DNA of 64,000 bases from Pseudomonas sp. Marseille-Q3773 (GCF_916618955.1 NZ_OU745390.1:4030001-4094000); one strand, 5' to 3'; positions 36,208-45,570 are shown, counted from the first letter of the stretch. Notes: generated by a model not told the origin, from the sequence alone. A program made the numbers and translations.

Positions 36208-36726
36208 TTACCGGGGCGGCAACTGCTGCAAGCGCTCGAGAATGTCGATCACCACCATGCGTGGTGGCCGCTCGTCGGTTTCCACCACCAGGTCGGCGAT
36301 TTCGCGGTAAAGCGGGTCGCGGGTCTCCAGCAGGGCACGCAAGGTTGCCTCGGGATTGGCCGTGCGCAGCAGGGGGCGATTGCGGTCGCGCGCGGTACGG
36401 CCAACCTGTTGTTCCACCGAGGCATGCAGGTAGATCACCCGACCACCCCGGCGCAGTGCCTGACGATTGGCCTCGCGCATCACCGCACCGCCACCGGTTG
36501 CCAGGACCACGCCGTCGAGTGCGCACAGCTCGGCGATCATTGCCTGTTCACGGTCACGAAAACCCGGCTCGCCTTCCTTGTCGAAAATCCACGGGATGTT
36601 GGCGCCGCAGCGCAGTTCGATTTCCTTGTCGGAATCCTTGAACAGCAGGCGCAGCTCTTTGGCCAATAGGCGTCCGATGGTGCTTTTACCAGCACCCATG
36701 GGTCCCACAAGTATCAAATTTCGCAC
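36208..36726 (-). CDS. aroK: Shikimate kinase
   Basis: A 172-residue kinase that phosphorylates shikimate at the 3-hydroxyl with ATP. Walker A is GPMGAGKST (residues 8-16), the shikimate-binding aspartate and arginine are in [15 protein letters not shown] and FRDREQAMI, and ATGGGAVMR contributes the glycine-rich substrate loop. The start is a GTG at 36726, five bases after the pilQ stop, so it is translationally close to the pilus genes. Length fits AroK. Confidence 0.96.
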   Translation of the reverse strand: MRNLILVGPMGAGKSTIGRLLAKELRLLFKDSDKEIELRCGANIPWIFDKEGEPGFRDREQAMIAELCALDGVVLATGGGAVMREANRQALRRGGRVIYLHASVEQQVGRTARDRNRPLLRTANPEATLRALLETRDPLYREIADLVVETDERPPRMVVIDILERLQQLPPR

Positions 36727-36730
36727 AGAA

Positions 36731-37999
36731 TCAACGACTCACAGCAATCGCCTGGTCACTCATGATACGCGGAGTCAGGAAGACCAGCAGCTCGGATTTT
36801 TTCTCTTGTAATGCATCGCGTCGAAACAGCCGCCCAACATACGGCAGATCGCCGAAAAATGGCACCTTGTCGACCACATTGTTTTGCGAAGTCGAGTACA
36901 CGCCGCCGATCACGATGGTTTCGCCATCCATGACGCGTACCTTGGCATTGACCTCGTTCTTGCGAATCGGCGGCACATTGTTCAGTGCGTTGACGTAATC
37001 CGGCTCGTCCTTGGTCACCCTGACGGTCATGATCACCTTGTTGTCCGGGGTGATCTGCGGGGTCACCTCCAGCGACAGCGAGGCTTCGCGGAACGCGACC
37101 GAAGTGGCGCCGCTCTTGCTGGTTTCCTGGTATGGCACCTCGGTGCCCTTGAGGATCCTGGCGGTTTCCTTGTCGGCCGTGACCACCTTGGGCTGCGAGA
37201 TGATCTCACCGTTGCCGCTCTTTTCCATGGCGCTAAGTTCGAGGTCGAGCAGCACACCCCCACGCAGCAGGCCGAGGCCGATGCTGCTGCCGGCACGCTC
37301 CAGGCCGAGGTCGACGAACAGGTCTTTGCCCGGTTGCGGGCCCTCCAGGTAAAGCGGCCCGCCCCAGCGCACACCGAGGCTCTTCTCGTAATCAACGTTG
37401 GCCTCGACGATACGCGCCTCGATCACCACCTGACGTACCGGCACGTCCAGCTGCGCCACCAGTTGCCGCAATTCGGCAAGGCGCTCGGCCGGCTGGTGCA
37501 CAACCAGCGTGTTGGTGCGCTCATCGACACTCAGGCTACCGCGCCCGGCGAGAATGCCGTCATCAGCCAGGCTCGCCATCAGTAACTCCGCCAGTTCGGC
37601 AGCCTTGGCATGGTGGATGGGCAGCAGCTCCCGGCGCAACGGCTGCAATTGTGCCTCCAATGCCTGTTCCACGCGGGTATCGAGCGATTGCGTGGCAAGC
37701 TCGGATGCAGGTGCCACCAGCAATACATTGCCTTCCTGGCGCCGGGCCAGCCCTCTGCTGCGCAGCACCAGATCAAGCGCCTGGTCCCACGGCACATCCT
37801 GCAAGCGCAAGGTGACATTGCCCTGTACGGCATCGCTGGCCACCAGGTTGACGCCGGCATAATCTGCCAGCACCTGCAACACCGCGCGGACCTCCACATC
37901 CTGGAAGTTCAGCGACAGCGGCTCACCCTGGTACGGCGTGGCCGATGCCAGCCGGGTCGACAGCAGGGCTACCAGCCCCAACTTCATCACTCGTTTCAT
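36731..37999 (-). CDS. pilQ: Short PilQ-like secretin
   Basis: A 422-residue outer-membrane secretin with a signal peptide ([20 protein letters not shown]). It starts directly with an STN domain (about residues 25-100, [25 protein letters not shown]), then one secretin N1 domain ([19 protein letters not shown]) and the secretin core, GAILVNV-like region [20 protein letters not shown], ending in [19 protein letters not shown]. The two AMIN domains that make PilQ of P. aeruginosa about 700 residues are missing. It is in the same genomic place as that gene, after pilM/N/O/P. Its start lies 77 bases inside the end of the pilO-pilP gene. Confidence 0.88.
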   Translation of the reverse strand: MKRVMKLGLVALLSTRLASATPYQGEPLSLNFQDVEVRAVLQVLADYAGVNLVASDAVQGNVTLRLQDVPWDQALDLVLRSRGLARRQEGNVLLVAPASELATQSLDTRVEQALEAQLQPLRRELLPIHHAKAAELAELLMASLADDGILAGRGSLSVDERTNTLVVHQPAERLAELRQLVAQLDVPVRQVVIEARIVEANVDYEKSLGVRWGGPLYLEGPQPGKDLFVDLGLERAGSSIGLGLLRGGVLLDLELSAMEKSGNGEIISQPKVVTADKETARILKGTEVPYQETSKSGATSVAFREASLSLEVTPQITPDNKVIMTVRVTKDEPDYVNALNNVPPIRKNEVNAKVRVMDGETIVIGGVYSTSQNNVVDKVPFFGDLPYVGRLFRRDALQEKKSELLVFLTPRIMSDQAIAVSR

Positions 38000-38939
38000 T
38001 CTGATCCGGGGCCTCCTTGCCCAGGCGCTTTGCGAGGGTGAGAAAGGCCGTGCGCTCGCGCCAGCCTCCCGCCATGAACAGCCTTTCGCGCACCTCGACC
38101 TGACGCGGGTCGATTTGCGTCACTACGCCTTGGTCACGTCCCACCCGGTCGCCCAGGCGCACACGGTAGAGCCTGCCAGCTACCCTCAGCAGCGCTTCGT
38201 GCGTGGCTCCGCGCGACAGGCTGCCGACCATTTCCAACTGCGCCAACGGCACGCTGGCCAGCCCGTCGCTCGGCAGCCGCGACGCCCCTGGGGCGAATGG
38301 GTCGATCGCTGGTACAGGCGTAGCAGCCCTGGCCGGCATCCGCGCCAGCACGGCGGGTGCCGGCGTGGGCGCCAGCGCCTGATAGGTATCAACCCGCAAC
38401 TGAAGGCGCAGCAGGCCAGGCAGGCCATCGGCTGCTGCCAGCCGCAGGTAATCGCCGCGCAACACTCGCGCTTGGCCCAGCCAATCACCCAGCCATTGGC
38501 GCAAGGCCGTGTAGCGCCCCACCAGCTGCAGCTCCAGTGGTACCCGGCGAAAGCCGGCCTGTTGTTCGCCTTCCTGTACGACGACCTGCTCGATCAGCAG
38601 ACCATGGGCCTGCCCCATTGCCGCCAGGCGGTCGAGCAGATCACTCATGCCCTCGCCGGCCGCCAGCTGCCACTGAGCCTCCCCCAAACGTTGCTCGGCA
38701 AGCGCCACGGACGCCTGCAGTTGCTCCAGCTCGCCCACCCGCGCAGTACTGGCGGCCTGTTGCCCGGTCAGCTCGGCGTGCCGGGCTGCCTCGTGTGCCT
38801 GCTGCTGCAACGGCGCCGGCAGGCGGATCATGCAGCCCAGGCCGAATAGCGCCACGGCCAGCAGTATTGGTGCCAGTTGCCTGAAACGTTTGGTAGGACC
38901 GACCGCAGTCAGCCAGGCCAGCAGCTTTGCTGCATTCAT
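37923..38939 (-). CDS. Fused PilO-PilP type IV pilus alignment protein
   Basis: A 338-residue protein that seems to join two pilus proteins. The N-terminal half has PilO form: one membrane helix (about 21-39), a coiled coil (about 45-95) and a core of about 100-185. A proline/alanine linker (187-210) is followed by a PilP domain: IDPFAPG (212), PLAQLEMVGSL (231), LYRVRLGDRVG (257) and VEVRERLFMAGGWRERTAFL. PilP normally is a separate lipoprotein bridging PilN/PilO to PilQ; here no second signal or lipobox occurs. The start shares ATGA with the pilN stop. The C-terminal 26 residues overlap the pilQ start. The fusion is inferred from sequence motifs. Confidence 0.75.
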   Translation of the reverse strand: MNAAKLLAWLTAVGPTKRFRQLAPILLAVALFGLGCMIRLPAPLQQQAHEAARHAELTGQQAASTARVGELEQLQASVALAEQRLGEAQWQLAAGEGMSDLLDRLAAMGQAHGLLIEQVVVQEGEQQAGFRRVPLELQLVGRYTALRQWLGDWLGQARVLRGDYLRLAAADGLPGLLRLQLRVDTYQALAPTPAPAVLARMPARAATPVPAIDPFAPGASRLPSDGLASVPLAQLEMVGSLSRGATHEALLRVAGRLYRVRLGDRVGRDQGVVTQIDPRQVEVRERLFMAGGWRERTAFLTLAKRLGKEAPDQNETSDEVGAGSPAVDPAGIGHAVPG

Positions 38940-39472
38940 GACCAGAACGCCGAAACACGCGCACTCAGTAGAAACTCATCGCCGCCCGGCAGGCTTTTGA
39001 TGCGCTTGAGTTCCAGGTCGAGCAATGCACTCGAGCGGTCCAGGTCACGCATGAACTGCGCGACCACGGCACCGGACGTGGCCAGCCCGATCACCTGCAG
39101 GCGACCGTTTTCAAGGCTGAGATCGAGCAACTGAATGCCTTGGGGCAACGCAGCCTCAAGGTCTGCGAACACGTCAGCGAGTACGTCCTGATCGGCGCGC
39201 AAGCTTTCCAGTGACGTCGCGCGGGCGAGCAGGGTTTCATGCCGCTCTCGCACATCGGCCAGCGGCTGCAGTTGTTCATTCAACAGGCCAATGGCTGCCT
39301 CGCGCTGGCTGTTGGCCAGGGCCAGCTGCTCGCCGCGTTGGCGGGCCAGCTGATCGACCAGCGTCACCGCACACAGGGCCAACAGTGCGCCAGCGACCAG
39401 CTGTCGGCGCAAACGGTGGAGTACGGCCTGGCGCTGCCGTTCGCGCCAGGGCAGCAGGTTCAGCCGCATCAT
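38936..39472 (-). CDS. pilN: Type IV pilus assembly protein PilN
   Basis: A 178-residue bitopic inner-membrane protein. The N-terminal MRLNLLPWRERQRQ is the conserved motif that docks into PilM, followed by a membrane helix (about 25-45), a short coiled coil and a periplasmic core. It pairs with the PilO half of the next gene to align the pilus motor with the secretin. Start and stop both overlap the neighbouring genes by four bases (ATGA), which implies coupled translation. A second ATG three bases on gives a 177-residue form. Confidence 0.88.
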   Translation of the reverse strand: MMRLNLLPWRERQRQAVLHRLRRQLVAGALLALCAVTLVDQLARQRGEQLALANSQREAAIGLLNEQLQPLADVRERHETLLARATSLESLRADQDVLADVFADLEAALPQGIQLLDLSLENGRLQVIGLATSGAVVAQFMRDLDRSSALLDLELKRIKSLPGGDEFLLSARVSAFWS

Positions 39473-40350
39473 GCCTGCAGCCCGCCAAGTGCCAGGCCGC
39501 AAGCCAGGATCATCGAGCCATCGACGTGCTCAAGCCCAGCCAGGCCGGGCAGATGCCGACAAGGCATGTGCAGCCGGGCACTCAGGCCTTGCAGCCAGCC
39601 CGGCTCGATCGGGGTGCTACTGGCAAGCCACAGGCACGCGGGCCGGGACCCATCGGCAAGCAGTGCGTGCAGGTACTCGGGCAGCCGCTCCTTCATACCC
39701 GCTCCAGCCACTTGCAGGTCCCGGCGCTGGTACAGCCGCCCCGGCTGCCAGTCATAAAGCGTCGCGCCGTGCGCTTCGATACGCAGCAGCGCTGTTGTCT
39801 CGGCGTCGCTATCTGGCAACAGGCGGCAAAGGGCAATGCTGTCGACCTCCACGGCCTCCAACTGCAACCCCGCCTCGTCGACGATGGCTTCGAGGGGCGT
39901 CATCGCGCTCTGCCGGCATGCAGCCACGATTACCTCGACGCAACCTGGCTGAACGCCGGAGCCCCCGATGACCTGGAAATCCAGGGCCAGGTCTTCCAAC
40001 GGAAAAGGAAACAACCGCTCTGCGTCAGCCAGCAACTGGACCTCCATTTCTGCCTCATCCTGACCCGCTGGAAGCTGGCACAGCTTGCAAATCACCAAGT
40101 TGGCCGGCAGCGCCAGCGCGACCCGGCGCTGCCCCAGGCCGCTGCGGCGCCAGGCACGCCGCAGGGCGGCCACCACCGTCGCGGGCTCTGCCAGCCAGTC
40201 TTTGCCAACCGACAGTTCGAACGGCTCCTGCGCAGAGGCATGCACCCGGTAGCGCCGGCCGCGCCGCTGCAGTTGCACGACCCGAACAGTATCAGGGGCA
40301 ATTTCCACCCCCACGAGTGAACCCGCATCCTTGCCGAAGCGTCTTAGCAT
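39469..40350 (-). CDS. pilM: Type IV pilus assembly protein PilM
   Basis: A 293-residue cytoplasmic actin-like (FtsA-type) protein that binds the PilN N-terminus. The N-terminal SLVGVEIAPDTVRVVQLQ has the expected nucleotide-fold strand, and LVEVDSIALCRLL and AGLEHVDGSMILACGLALG correspond to the phosphate and adenosine motifs. It is shorter than the P. aeruginosa protein (about 354). First gene of pilM-pilN-pilOP-pilQ and divergent from ponA, the same arrangement as in other Pseudomonas. Confidence 0.85.
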   Translation of the reverse strand: MLRRFGKDAGSLVGVEIAPDTVRVVQLQRRGRRYRVHASAQEPFELSVGKDWLAEPATVVAALRRAWRRSGLGQRRVALALPANLVICKLCQLPAGQDEAEMEVQLLADAERLFPFPLEDLALDFQVIGGSGVQPGCVEVIVAACRQSAMTPLEAIVDEAGLQLEAVEVDSIALCRLLPDSDAETTALLRIEAHGATLYDWQPGRLYQRRDLQVAGAGMKERLPEYLHALLADGSRPACLWLASSTPIEPGWLQGLSARLHMPCRHLPGLAGLEHVDGSMILACGLALGGLQA

Positions 40351-40467
40351 CGTGGCTTCCTTGTCGTAGTCGCAGCAACCTGTAGCAACCCCGCCAATAC
40401 CGGGCCGCGCCGGCGCTTCGAGGCAACGGGCAGCCTGACCGGTAACCCGGAGGGGCTAAAAAATGCT

Positions 40468-40473
40468 TATAAT
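40468..40473 (+). promoter_or_regulatory. Candidate -10 element for ponA
   Basis: A perfect tataat lies 66 bases before the ponA start in the pilM/ponA divergent space. The position 17 bases upstream shows no good -35, so polymerase may rely on the strong -10 or an activator. The remaining 40351-40538 shows nothing further. Confidence 0.4.
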
Positions 40474-40538
40474 GCCCAGCGTTTTTTGGTCCGCCGGACC
40501 CGCGTGCAATCCACTCCCAACCTGGACACCGAAAAGCC

Positions 40539-42992
40539 TTGATACGCCTGCTGAAGTTCTTCTGGTGGTCTTCCGTCGCAGTCATCTGCGCGCTCGTACT
40601 CGGTGTGAGCGGTGCGTTTCTGTATCTTAGCCCCAGCCTGCCCTCGGTCGATTCGCTTAGAAGCATCCAGTTGCAGATCCCCCTGAGGGTGTACAGCAGC
40701 GACGGCAAGCTGATTGCCGAGTTCGGCGAAATGCGCCGCTCGCCGATCCGCTTTGCAGAAATCCCACCACAATTCATCCAGGCGCTTCTGTCAGCCGAGG
40801 ACGACAATTTCCTCAATCACTACGGTGTCGACCCCAGCAGCCTGATGCGCGCCGCGACCCAGCTGGTGAAAACCGGGCACATCCAGACCGGCGGCAGCAC
40901 CATCACCATGCAGGTGGCGAAGAACTTCTTCCTCACCAGCGAACGCAGTTTCTCGCGCAAGACCAACGAAATCCTGCTGGCCTTGCAGATCGAACGTGAG
41001 CTGACCAAGGACGAGATCCTCGAGCTCTACGTGAACAAGATTTACCTGGGCAACCGCGCCTACGGTATCGATGCCGCGGCGCAGGTGTACTACGGCAAGT
41101 CGATTCGCGATGTGAGCCTGGCGCAGATGGCGATGATCGCCGGGCTGCCCAAGGCCCCGTCGCGCTTCAACCCGCTGGCCAACCCGGTGCGTGCCAAGGA
41201 GCGCCGCGACTGGATCCTCGGCCGCATGTACAAGCTGGGCAAGATCGACGAAGCCAGCTACCAGGCAGCCCTGGCCGAGCCGTTGAATGCCAGCTATCAC
41301 GTGCCCACACCGGAAGTGAACGCACCCTATATCGCGGAAATGGCCCGCGCCGAAATGGTCGGCCGTTATGGCAGCGAGGCCTACACCGAGGGCTTCCGCG
41401 TCACCACCACGGTGCCCAGTGACATGCAGGAAATGGCTAACAAGGCCATCCTCAACGGCCTCTCCGAGTATGACGAGCGCCACGGCTACCGCGGGCCGGA
41501 AGCACGCTTCCCGGGCCGCACCCAGGCGGCCTGGCTGCAGGAACTGGGCAAGCAGCGCACGCTGGGGGGGCTGGAGCCGGCCATCGTCACCCAGGTCGAG
41601 AAGACTGGCCTCAAGGTGCTGACCCGTAACGGCCAGGAAGAACTGGTGGCCTGGGACACCATGAAGTGGGCCCGGCCGTTCATCAACAGCAACGCCCAGG
41701 GCCGCTCACCGCAGTCACCGGCAGATGTAGCCCAGGTCGGCGACCTGGTACGTGTCCAGCGCCTGGAGGATGGCAAGCTCAAATTCAGCCAGGTACCTGG
41801 CGCCCAGAGTGCGCTGGTCACCCTCGACCCTTACAGCGGTGCCATCCGCGCGCTGGTTGGCGGCTTCTCGTTCGAGCAGAGCAACTACAACCGCGCCATG
41901 CAGGCCAAGCGCCAGCCGGGCTCCAGCTTCAAGCCGTTCATCTACAGTGCCGCCCTGGATAGCGGTTATACCGCCTCCAGCCTGGTCAACGATGCGCCGA
42001 TCGTGTTCGTCGACGAGTACCTGGACAAGGTCTGGCGACCGAAGAACGACACCAACACCTTCCTTGGCCCTATCCGCATGCGCGAGGCCCTGTACAAGTC
42101 GCGTAACCTGGTGTCGATCCGCCTGCTGCAGGCCATGGGCGTGGACCGCACCATCGACTACATTGCCAAGTTCGGCTTCAACAAACAGGACCTGCCGCGC
42201 AACCTGTCGCTGGCCCTGGGCACCGCTACGCTGACCCCGATGGAAATCGCCACCGGTTGGAGCACCTTCGCCAACGGCGGCTACAAGGTTACCCCGTACC
42301 TGATCGAGCGCATCGAGAGCCGCAACGGCGAGACCCTGTTCACCGCCAACCCGGCCCGGGTACCGCAAGGCGCAGAGGACCACGCTGGCCTGGCGGCGCC
42401 CGAACAACCGATCAGTACCGCAGCCATGCCGGGTGAAACGCCTGCCTCCAGCCAGGTGACACCTGCAGCACCGCAGGCGCCAGCCGTGGCCGAACAGATC
42501 ATCGACGGGCGTACCACCTACATCCTTACCAGCATGCTGCAGGATGTGATCAAGCGCGGCACCGGCCGCCGGGCGCTGGCCCTGGGCCGTACCGACCTGG
42601 CCGGCAAGACCGGTACCACCAACGAGTCCAAGGACGCCTGGTTCTCCGGCTACAACGCCGACTACGTGACCACCGTGTGGGTCGGCTTCGACCAGCCGGA
42701 AACCCTTGGTCGTCGCGAATACGGCGGCACGGCGGCTCTCCCGATCTGGATGAGCTTCATGGGGGCGGCACTGAAGGACAAGCCTGAACATCCACCTGCG
42801 GAGCCGGAGGGCATCCTCAGCCTGCGCGTCGATCCGGTCAGCGGCCGGGCCGCCTCGCCAAGCACGCCGAATGCCTATTTCGAGCTGTTCAAGGCCGAGG
42901 ACTCGCCGCCTTCGGTGGACGAACTGGGCACCGGAGCGGCGCCGGGCAGCCCGCTGCCAGCGGATGAAGCGGCACCGATGGATCTGTTCTGA
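40539..42992 (+). CDS. ponA: Penicillin-binding protein 1A
   Basis: An 817-residue class A peptidoglycan synthase anchored in the inner membrane. After one N-terminal membrane helix (about 8-30), the glycosyltransferase domain carries the catalytic glutamate in LLSAEDDNFLNHYGVD and GGSTITMQVAKNFFLT. An inserted OB-like region follows, then the transpeptidase with S-x-x-K in PGSSFKPF (near 462), SRN and KTG in LAGKTGTTNES (near 688). The start is TTG at 40539 (leucine codon read as methionine), since homologues begin at this place and no in-frame ATG is near. A terminator follows. Confidence 0.96.
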   Translation: MIRLLKFFWWSSVAVICALVLGVSGAFLYLSPSLPSVDSLRSIQLQIPLRVYSSDGKLIAEFGEMRRSPIRFAEIPPQFIQALLSAEDDNFLNHYGVDPSSLMRAATQLVKTGHIQTGGSTITMQVAKNFFLTSERSFSRKTNEILLALQIERELTKDEILELYVNKIYLGNRAYGIDAAAQVYYGKSIRDVSLAQMAMIAGLPKAPSRFNPLANPVRAKERRDWILGRMYKLGKIDEASYQAALAEPLNASYHVPTPEVNAPYIAEMARAEMVGRYGSEAYTEGFRVTTTVPSDMQEMANKAILNGLSEYDERHGYRGPEARFPGRTQAAWLQELGKQRTLGGLEPAIVTQVEKTGLKVLTRNGQEELVAWDTMKWARPFINSNAQGRSPQSPADVAQVGDLVRVQRLEDGKLKFSQVPGAQSALVTLDPYSGAIRALVGGFSFEQSNYNRAMQAKRQPGSSFKPFIYSAALDSGYTASSLVNDAPIVFVDEYLDKVWRPKNDTNTFLGPIRMREALYKSRNLVSIRLLQAMGVDRTIDYIAKFGFNKQDLPRNLSLALGTATLTPMEIATGWSTFANGGYKVTPYLIERIESRNGETLFTANPARVPQGAEDHAGLAAPEQPISTAAMPGETPASSQVTPAAPQAPAVAEQIIDGRTTYILTSMLQDVIKRGTGRRALALGRTDLAGKTGTTNESKDAWFSGYNADYVTTVWVGFDQPETLGRREYGGTAALPIWMSFMGAALKDKPEHPPAEPEGILSLRVDPVSGRAASPSTPNAYFELFKAEDSPPSVDELGTGAAPGSPLPADEAAPMDLF

Positions 42993-43033
42993 AGCCCCCG
43001 GTGGGGCCACACCCATCGGGACAGCGACAAACA

Positions 43034-43067
43034 AAAAGCCCCGGCTCATGCGAGCCGGGGCTTTTTT
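43034..43067. terminator. Bidirectional terminator between ponA and maeB
   Basis: A stem aaaagccccggct / agccggggctttt with a 6-base loop and T-rich tails in both directions, between two convergent genes. Confidence 0.92.
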
Positions 43068-43084
43068 GTGTCACTCAGCTGCAA

Positions 43085-44353
43085 TCAGCCGTTGAACACA
43101 TCATCCACACTGGTCAGCGGATAGTGCTTCGGATACGGCAGGGTCGCTACACCGGATTCGATGGCAGCCTTGGCCACGGCGTCGGAGACGACGGGGATCA
43201 GGCGGGCGTCCAGCGGTTTCGGAATGATGTACTCACGGCCGAACTCCAGGCCTTCGACGCCGTAGGCTTCGCAGACTTCCTTCGGTACTGGCAGCTTGGC
43301 CAGGTCCTTCAGGGCGATGGCGGCAGCGATCTTCATTTCTTCGTTGATGCGCTTGGCGCGCACGTCCAGAGCACCGCGGAAGATGAACGGGAAGCCCAGT
43401 ACGTTGTTGACCTGGTTCGGGTAGTCGGAACGGCCGGTAGCCATGATCACGTCGCTGCGGGTGGCGTGTGCCAGCTCCGGGGAGATTTCCGGGTCCGGGT
43501 TCGAGCAGGCGAACACGATCGGGTTGGCAGCCATCGACTTCAGGCCTTCGGCGCTCAGCAGGTTCGGGCCCGACAGGCCTACGAACACGTCGGCACCGTC
43601 CAGAGCGTCAGCCAGGGTACGCTTGTCGGTCGCGTGGGCGAACTGCGCCTTGTACTGGTTCAGGTCGTCGCGGCCAGCGTGGATCACGCCGCTGCGGTCG
43701 ATCATGTAGATGTTCTCGACCTTGGCACCCATGCTTACCAGCAGCTTCATGCAGGAGATGGCAGCAGCACCGGCACCCAGGCAGACGATCTTGGCGTCTT
43801 CCAGCTTCTTGCCGGCGATTTCCAGGGCGTTGATCATGCCGGCCGCGGTGACGATGGCGGTACCGTGCTGGTCATCGTGGAACACCGGAATGTCGCACTG
43901 TTCGATCAGGGTGCGCTCGATTTCGAAGCACTCAGGGGCCTTGATGTCTTCGAGGTTGATACCACCGAAGGTGATCGAGATACGGCGAACGGTGTCGATG
44001 AATGCCTGCGGGCTTTCCGATTCCACTTCGATGTCGAACACATCGATACCGGCGAAACGCTTGAACAGTACGCCTTTACCTTCCATGACCGGCTTGGAGG
44101 CCAGCGGGCCGAGGTCGCCCAGACCGAGGATGGCGGTGCCATCGGAAATCACCGCAACCAGGTTGCCCTTGCCGGTGTATTTGTAAGCCAGCTCCGGGTC
44201 ACGGCCAATTTCACGTACGGGCTCTGCAACACCTGGGCTGTAGGCCAGGGCGAGGTCACGGGCGGTGGCAGTGGGCTTGGAGAGTTCGACGCTCAGTTTC
44301 CCCGGACGAGGTTGGGCGTGATATTCGAGAGCGGCGGTTTTCAGGTCTGACAT
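43085..44353 (-). CDS. maeB: Malic enzyme
   Basis: A 422-residue cytosolic enzyme that oxidatively decarboxylates malate to pyruvate, probably with NADP+. The N-terminal malic domain contains SPGVAEPVREI and EYHAQPRPGKLSVELSKP; the metal site is in VFHDDQHGTAIVTAAG. The NAD(P)-binding domain has the CLGAGAAAISCMKLL motif. The length shows the short form without the C-terminal phosphotransacetylase-like domain of E. coli MaeB. I chose ATG at 44353; the frame also opens at 44419 in the upstream region. Confidence 0.94.
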   Translation of the reverse strand: MSDLKTAALEYHAQPRPGKLSVELSKPTATARDLALAYSPGVAEPVREIGRDPELAYKYTGKGNLVAVISDGTAILGLGDLGPLASKPVMEGKGVLFKRFAGIDVFDIEVESESPQAFIDTVRRISITFGGINLEDIKAPECFEIERTLIEQCDIPVFHDDQHGTAIVTAAGMINALEIAGKKLEDAKIVCLGAGAAAISCMKLLVSMGAKVENIYMIDRSGVIHAGRDDLNQYKAQFAHATDKRTLADALDGADVFVGLSGPNLLSAEGLKSMAANPIVFACSNPDPEISPELAHATRSDVIMATGRSDYPNQVNNVLGFPFIFRGALDVRAKRINEEMKIAAAIALKDLAKLPVPKEVCEAYGVEGLEFGREYIIPKPLDARLIPVVSDAVAKAAIESGVATLPYPKHYPLTSVDDVFNG

Positions 44354-44530
44354 GGTGGGCATTCCGCTGTTTACTGTTCTGACGGACCGCCGAGGATACG
44401 CAAAGAGCCGGGTAGCCACAAGACTGGCCGGTCACTTGTGTCAAGGCCTTTAGCCTACGACTTTACGCTATAACCCACGGGGCATACGCCTGACAGTGTG
44501 TACAATCCAATAGCGAAATGTCTACATCTT

Positions 44531-45352
44531 TCAGCCTGAAATGCGCTCCAACATGCTCGGATCGGTCAATGGCAACACCCAGCGTCGCTGCCCCGGCTTG
44601 AGGCCGCCCTGGCGGGAACGGTCCAGCACCCAACCGCGCGCTTCGACCTGGCGTCCCTTGAGGTTATCGAAGAAGCTGGCGGGGAAGTTGCGCTGCAGAC
44701 GAGCGGGAACCTGCAGCACCACGGCATCGTCCAGGGTTAGCCAAACCCCGCCACGGTTACGCTGCACGCCCCCGATACGGCCAGCGACAACGGCGAAACC
44801 AGACTGCCTGACGTCCCCGGCACGCAGCACCGGCGAGCGCCGCCACAGGCCGGCACCAGCCTTGCGCGCCGCCTGCTCGGCGAGCTGTTGGCAAGCACTG
44901 AGGCGTACATTGGGTGCAACTGCCACACGATAGCCCAAGCCCTCGCTGAGCAATTGCGCTTCCAGATTGTCACCATTGCTGGCGTAGACATGTGCCAGCG
45001 TTCGACCGTATTTGTCCTTGCCCTGGATGCCCGGCACCAGCCCGACTCGCCCGTCAGTGGCCTTGATCAACGCCTGCAGGCGCCGTTTGGCGGCTTCTGC
45101 ATAGGGCTCGCTGCTTCGCCCGCTGCGACCGATCTCCGGGGTGTTGATACCTATCAGCCGCACGCTGCGGCCGTCGACCAGACGCAAGGTATCGCCGTCC
45201 ACTACCTGGCGCACCGCCACCTGCTGGGGCCTGTCCGGCAGCGGGCAGTACGCCTGGGCCGGAAGATGCCAGATGACAGCCATAAAAAAGGCGCCCACGA
45301 GGGGCGCCCTTTTTTGCAGCAATGCGAAACCCGAGGGGTTCGCCATGCGCAT
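44531..45352 (-). CDS. Secreted staphylococcal-nuclease-like protein
   Basis: A 273-residue thermonuclease-family protein, or 271 if the second ATG (45346) is used. The N-terminus QKRAPLVGAFFMAVIWHL with PAQA before Y has the form of a signal peptide cleaved near residue 34. The nuclease domain follows: VVDGDTLRLVDG, VRLIGINTPEIG, and DKYGRTLAHVYAS, with the catalytic arginines and acidic residues, then a C-terminal extension. Its start lies 2 bases after the rpmE stop, so it may be read through from rpmE, but a rho-independent terminator lies inside its first codons (45284-45308). If only the ATG at 45283 were used, the signal peptide would be cut to a stub. Confidence 0.8.
   Translation of the reverse strand: MRMANPSGFALLQKRAPLVGAFFMAVIWHLPAQAYCPLPDRPQQVAVRQVVDGDTLRLVDGRSVRLIGINTPEIGRSGRSSEPYAEAAKRRLQALIKATDGRVGLVPGIQGKDKYGRTLAHVYASNGDNLEAQLLSEGLGYRVAVAPNVRLSACQQLAEQAARKAGAGLWRRSPVLRAGDVRQSGFAVVAGRIGGVQRNRGGVWLTLDDAVVLQVPARLQRNFPASFFDNLKGRQVEARGWVLDRSRQGGLKPGQRRWVLPLTDPSMLERISG
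45284..45308 (-). terminator. Terminator of rpmE, inside nuclease codons
   Basis: On the minus strand: stem ggcgccc / gggcgcc with a 5-base loop followed by tttttt. It is 46 bases after the rpmE stop and lies within the signal-peptide codons of the downstream nuclease gene. The frame stays open across it. Confidence 0.8.
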
Positions 45353-45354
45353 GA

Positions 45355-45570
45355 TTACTTCTTGGTACCGAACATACCGAAGCGATCGGCGAACTTCTGT
45401 ACGCGACCACCGGTGTCCAGGACTTTCTGCTTACCGGTGTAGAACGGGTGGCACAGGTTGCAAACGTCGATCGCCAGGGTGCTGCCCAGGGTCGAACGAG
45501 TTTCGAACTTGTTGCCGCAGCTGCAGGTGACTGCAACTACTTCGTAGTTCGGATGAATATCTGCTTTCAT
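45355..45570 (-). CDS. rpmE: 50S ribosomal protein L31
   Basis: A 71-residue ribosomal protein of the large subunit. The zinc-binding cysteines C16, C18, C37 and C40 are present ([16 protein letters not shown]), so this is the zinc-containing (C+) form. Length and C-terminus match the family. The ATG at 45570 gives MKADIHPNY, the usual start. It has a strong promoter 70-100 bases upstream. Confidence 0.97.
   Translation of the reverse strand: MKADIHPNYEVVAVTCSCGNKFETRSTLGSTLAIDVCNLCHPFYTGKQKVLDTGGRVQKFADRFGMFGTKK

Noticed and set aside
41715..43049. 444-codon minus-strand frame over ponA
   Set aside because: Arg/Gly/Val-rich shadow; ponA is certain on the other strand.
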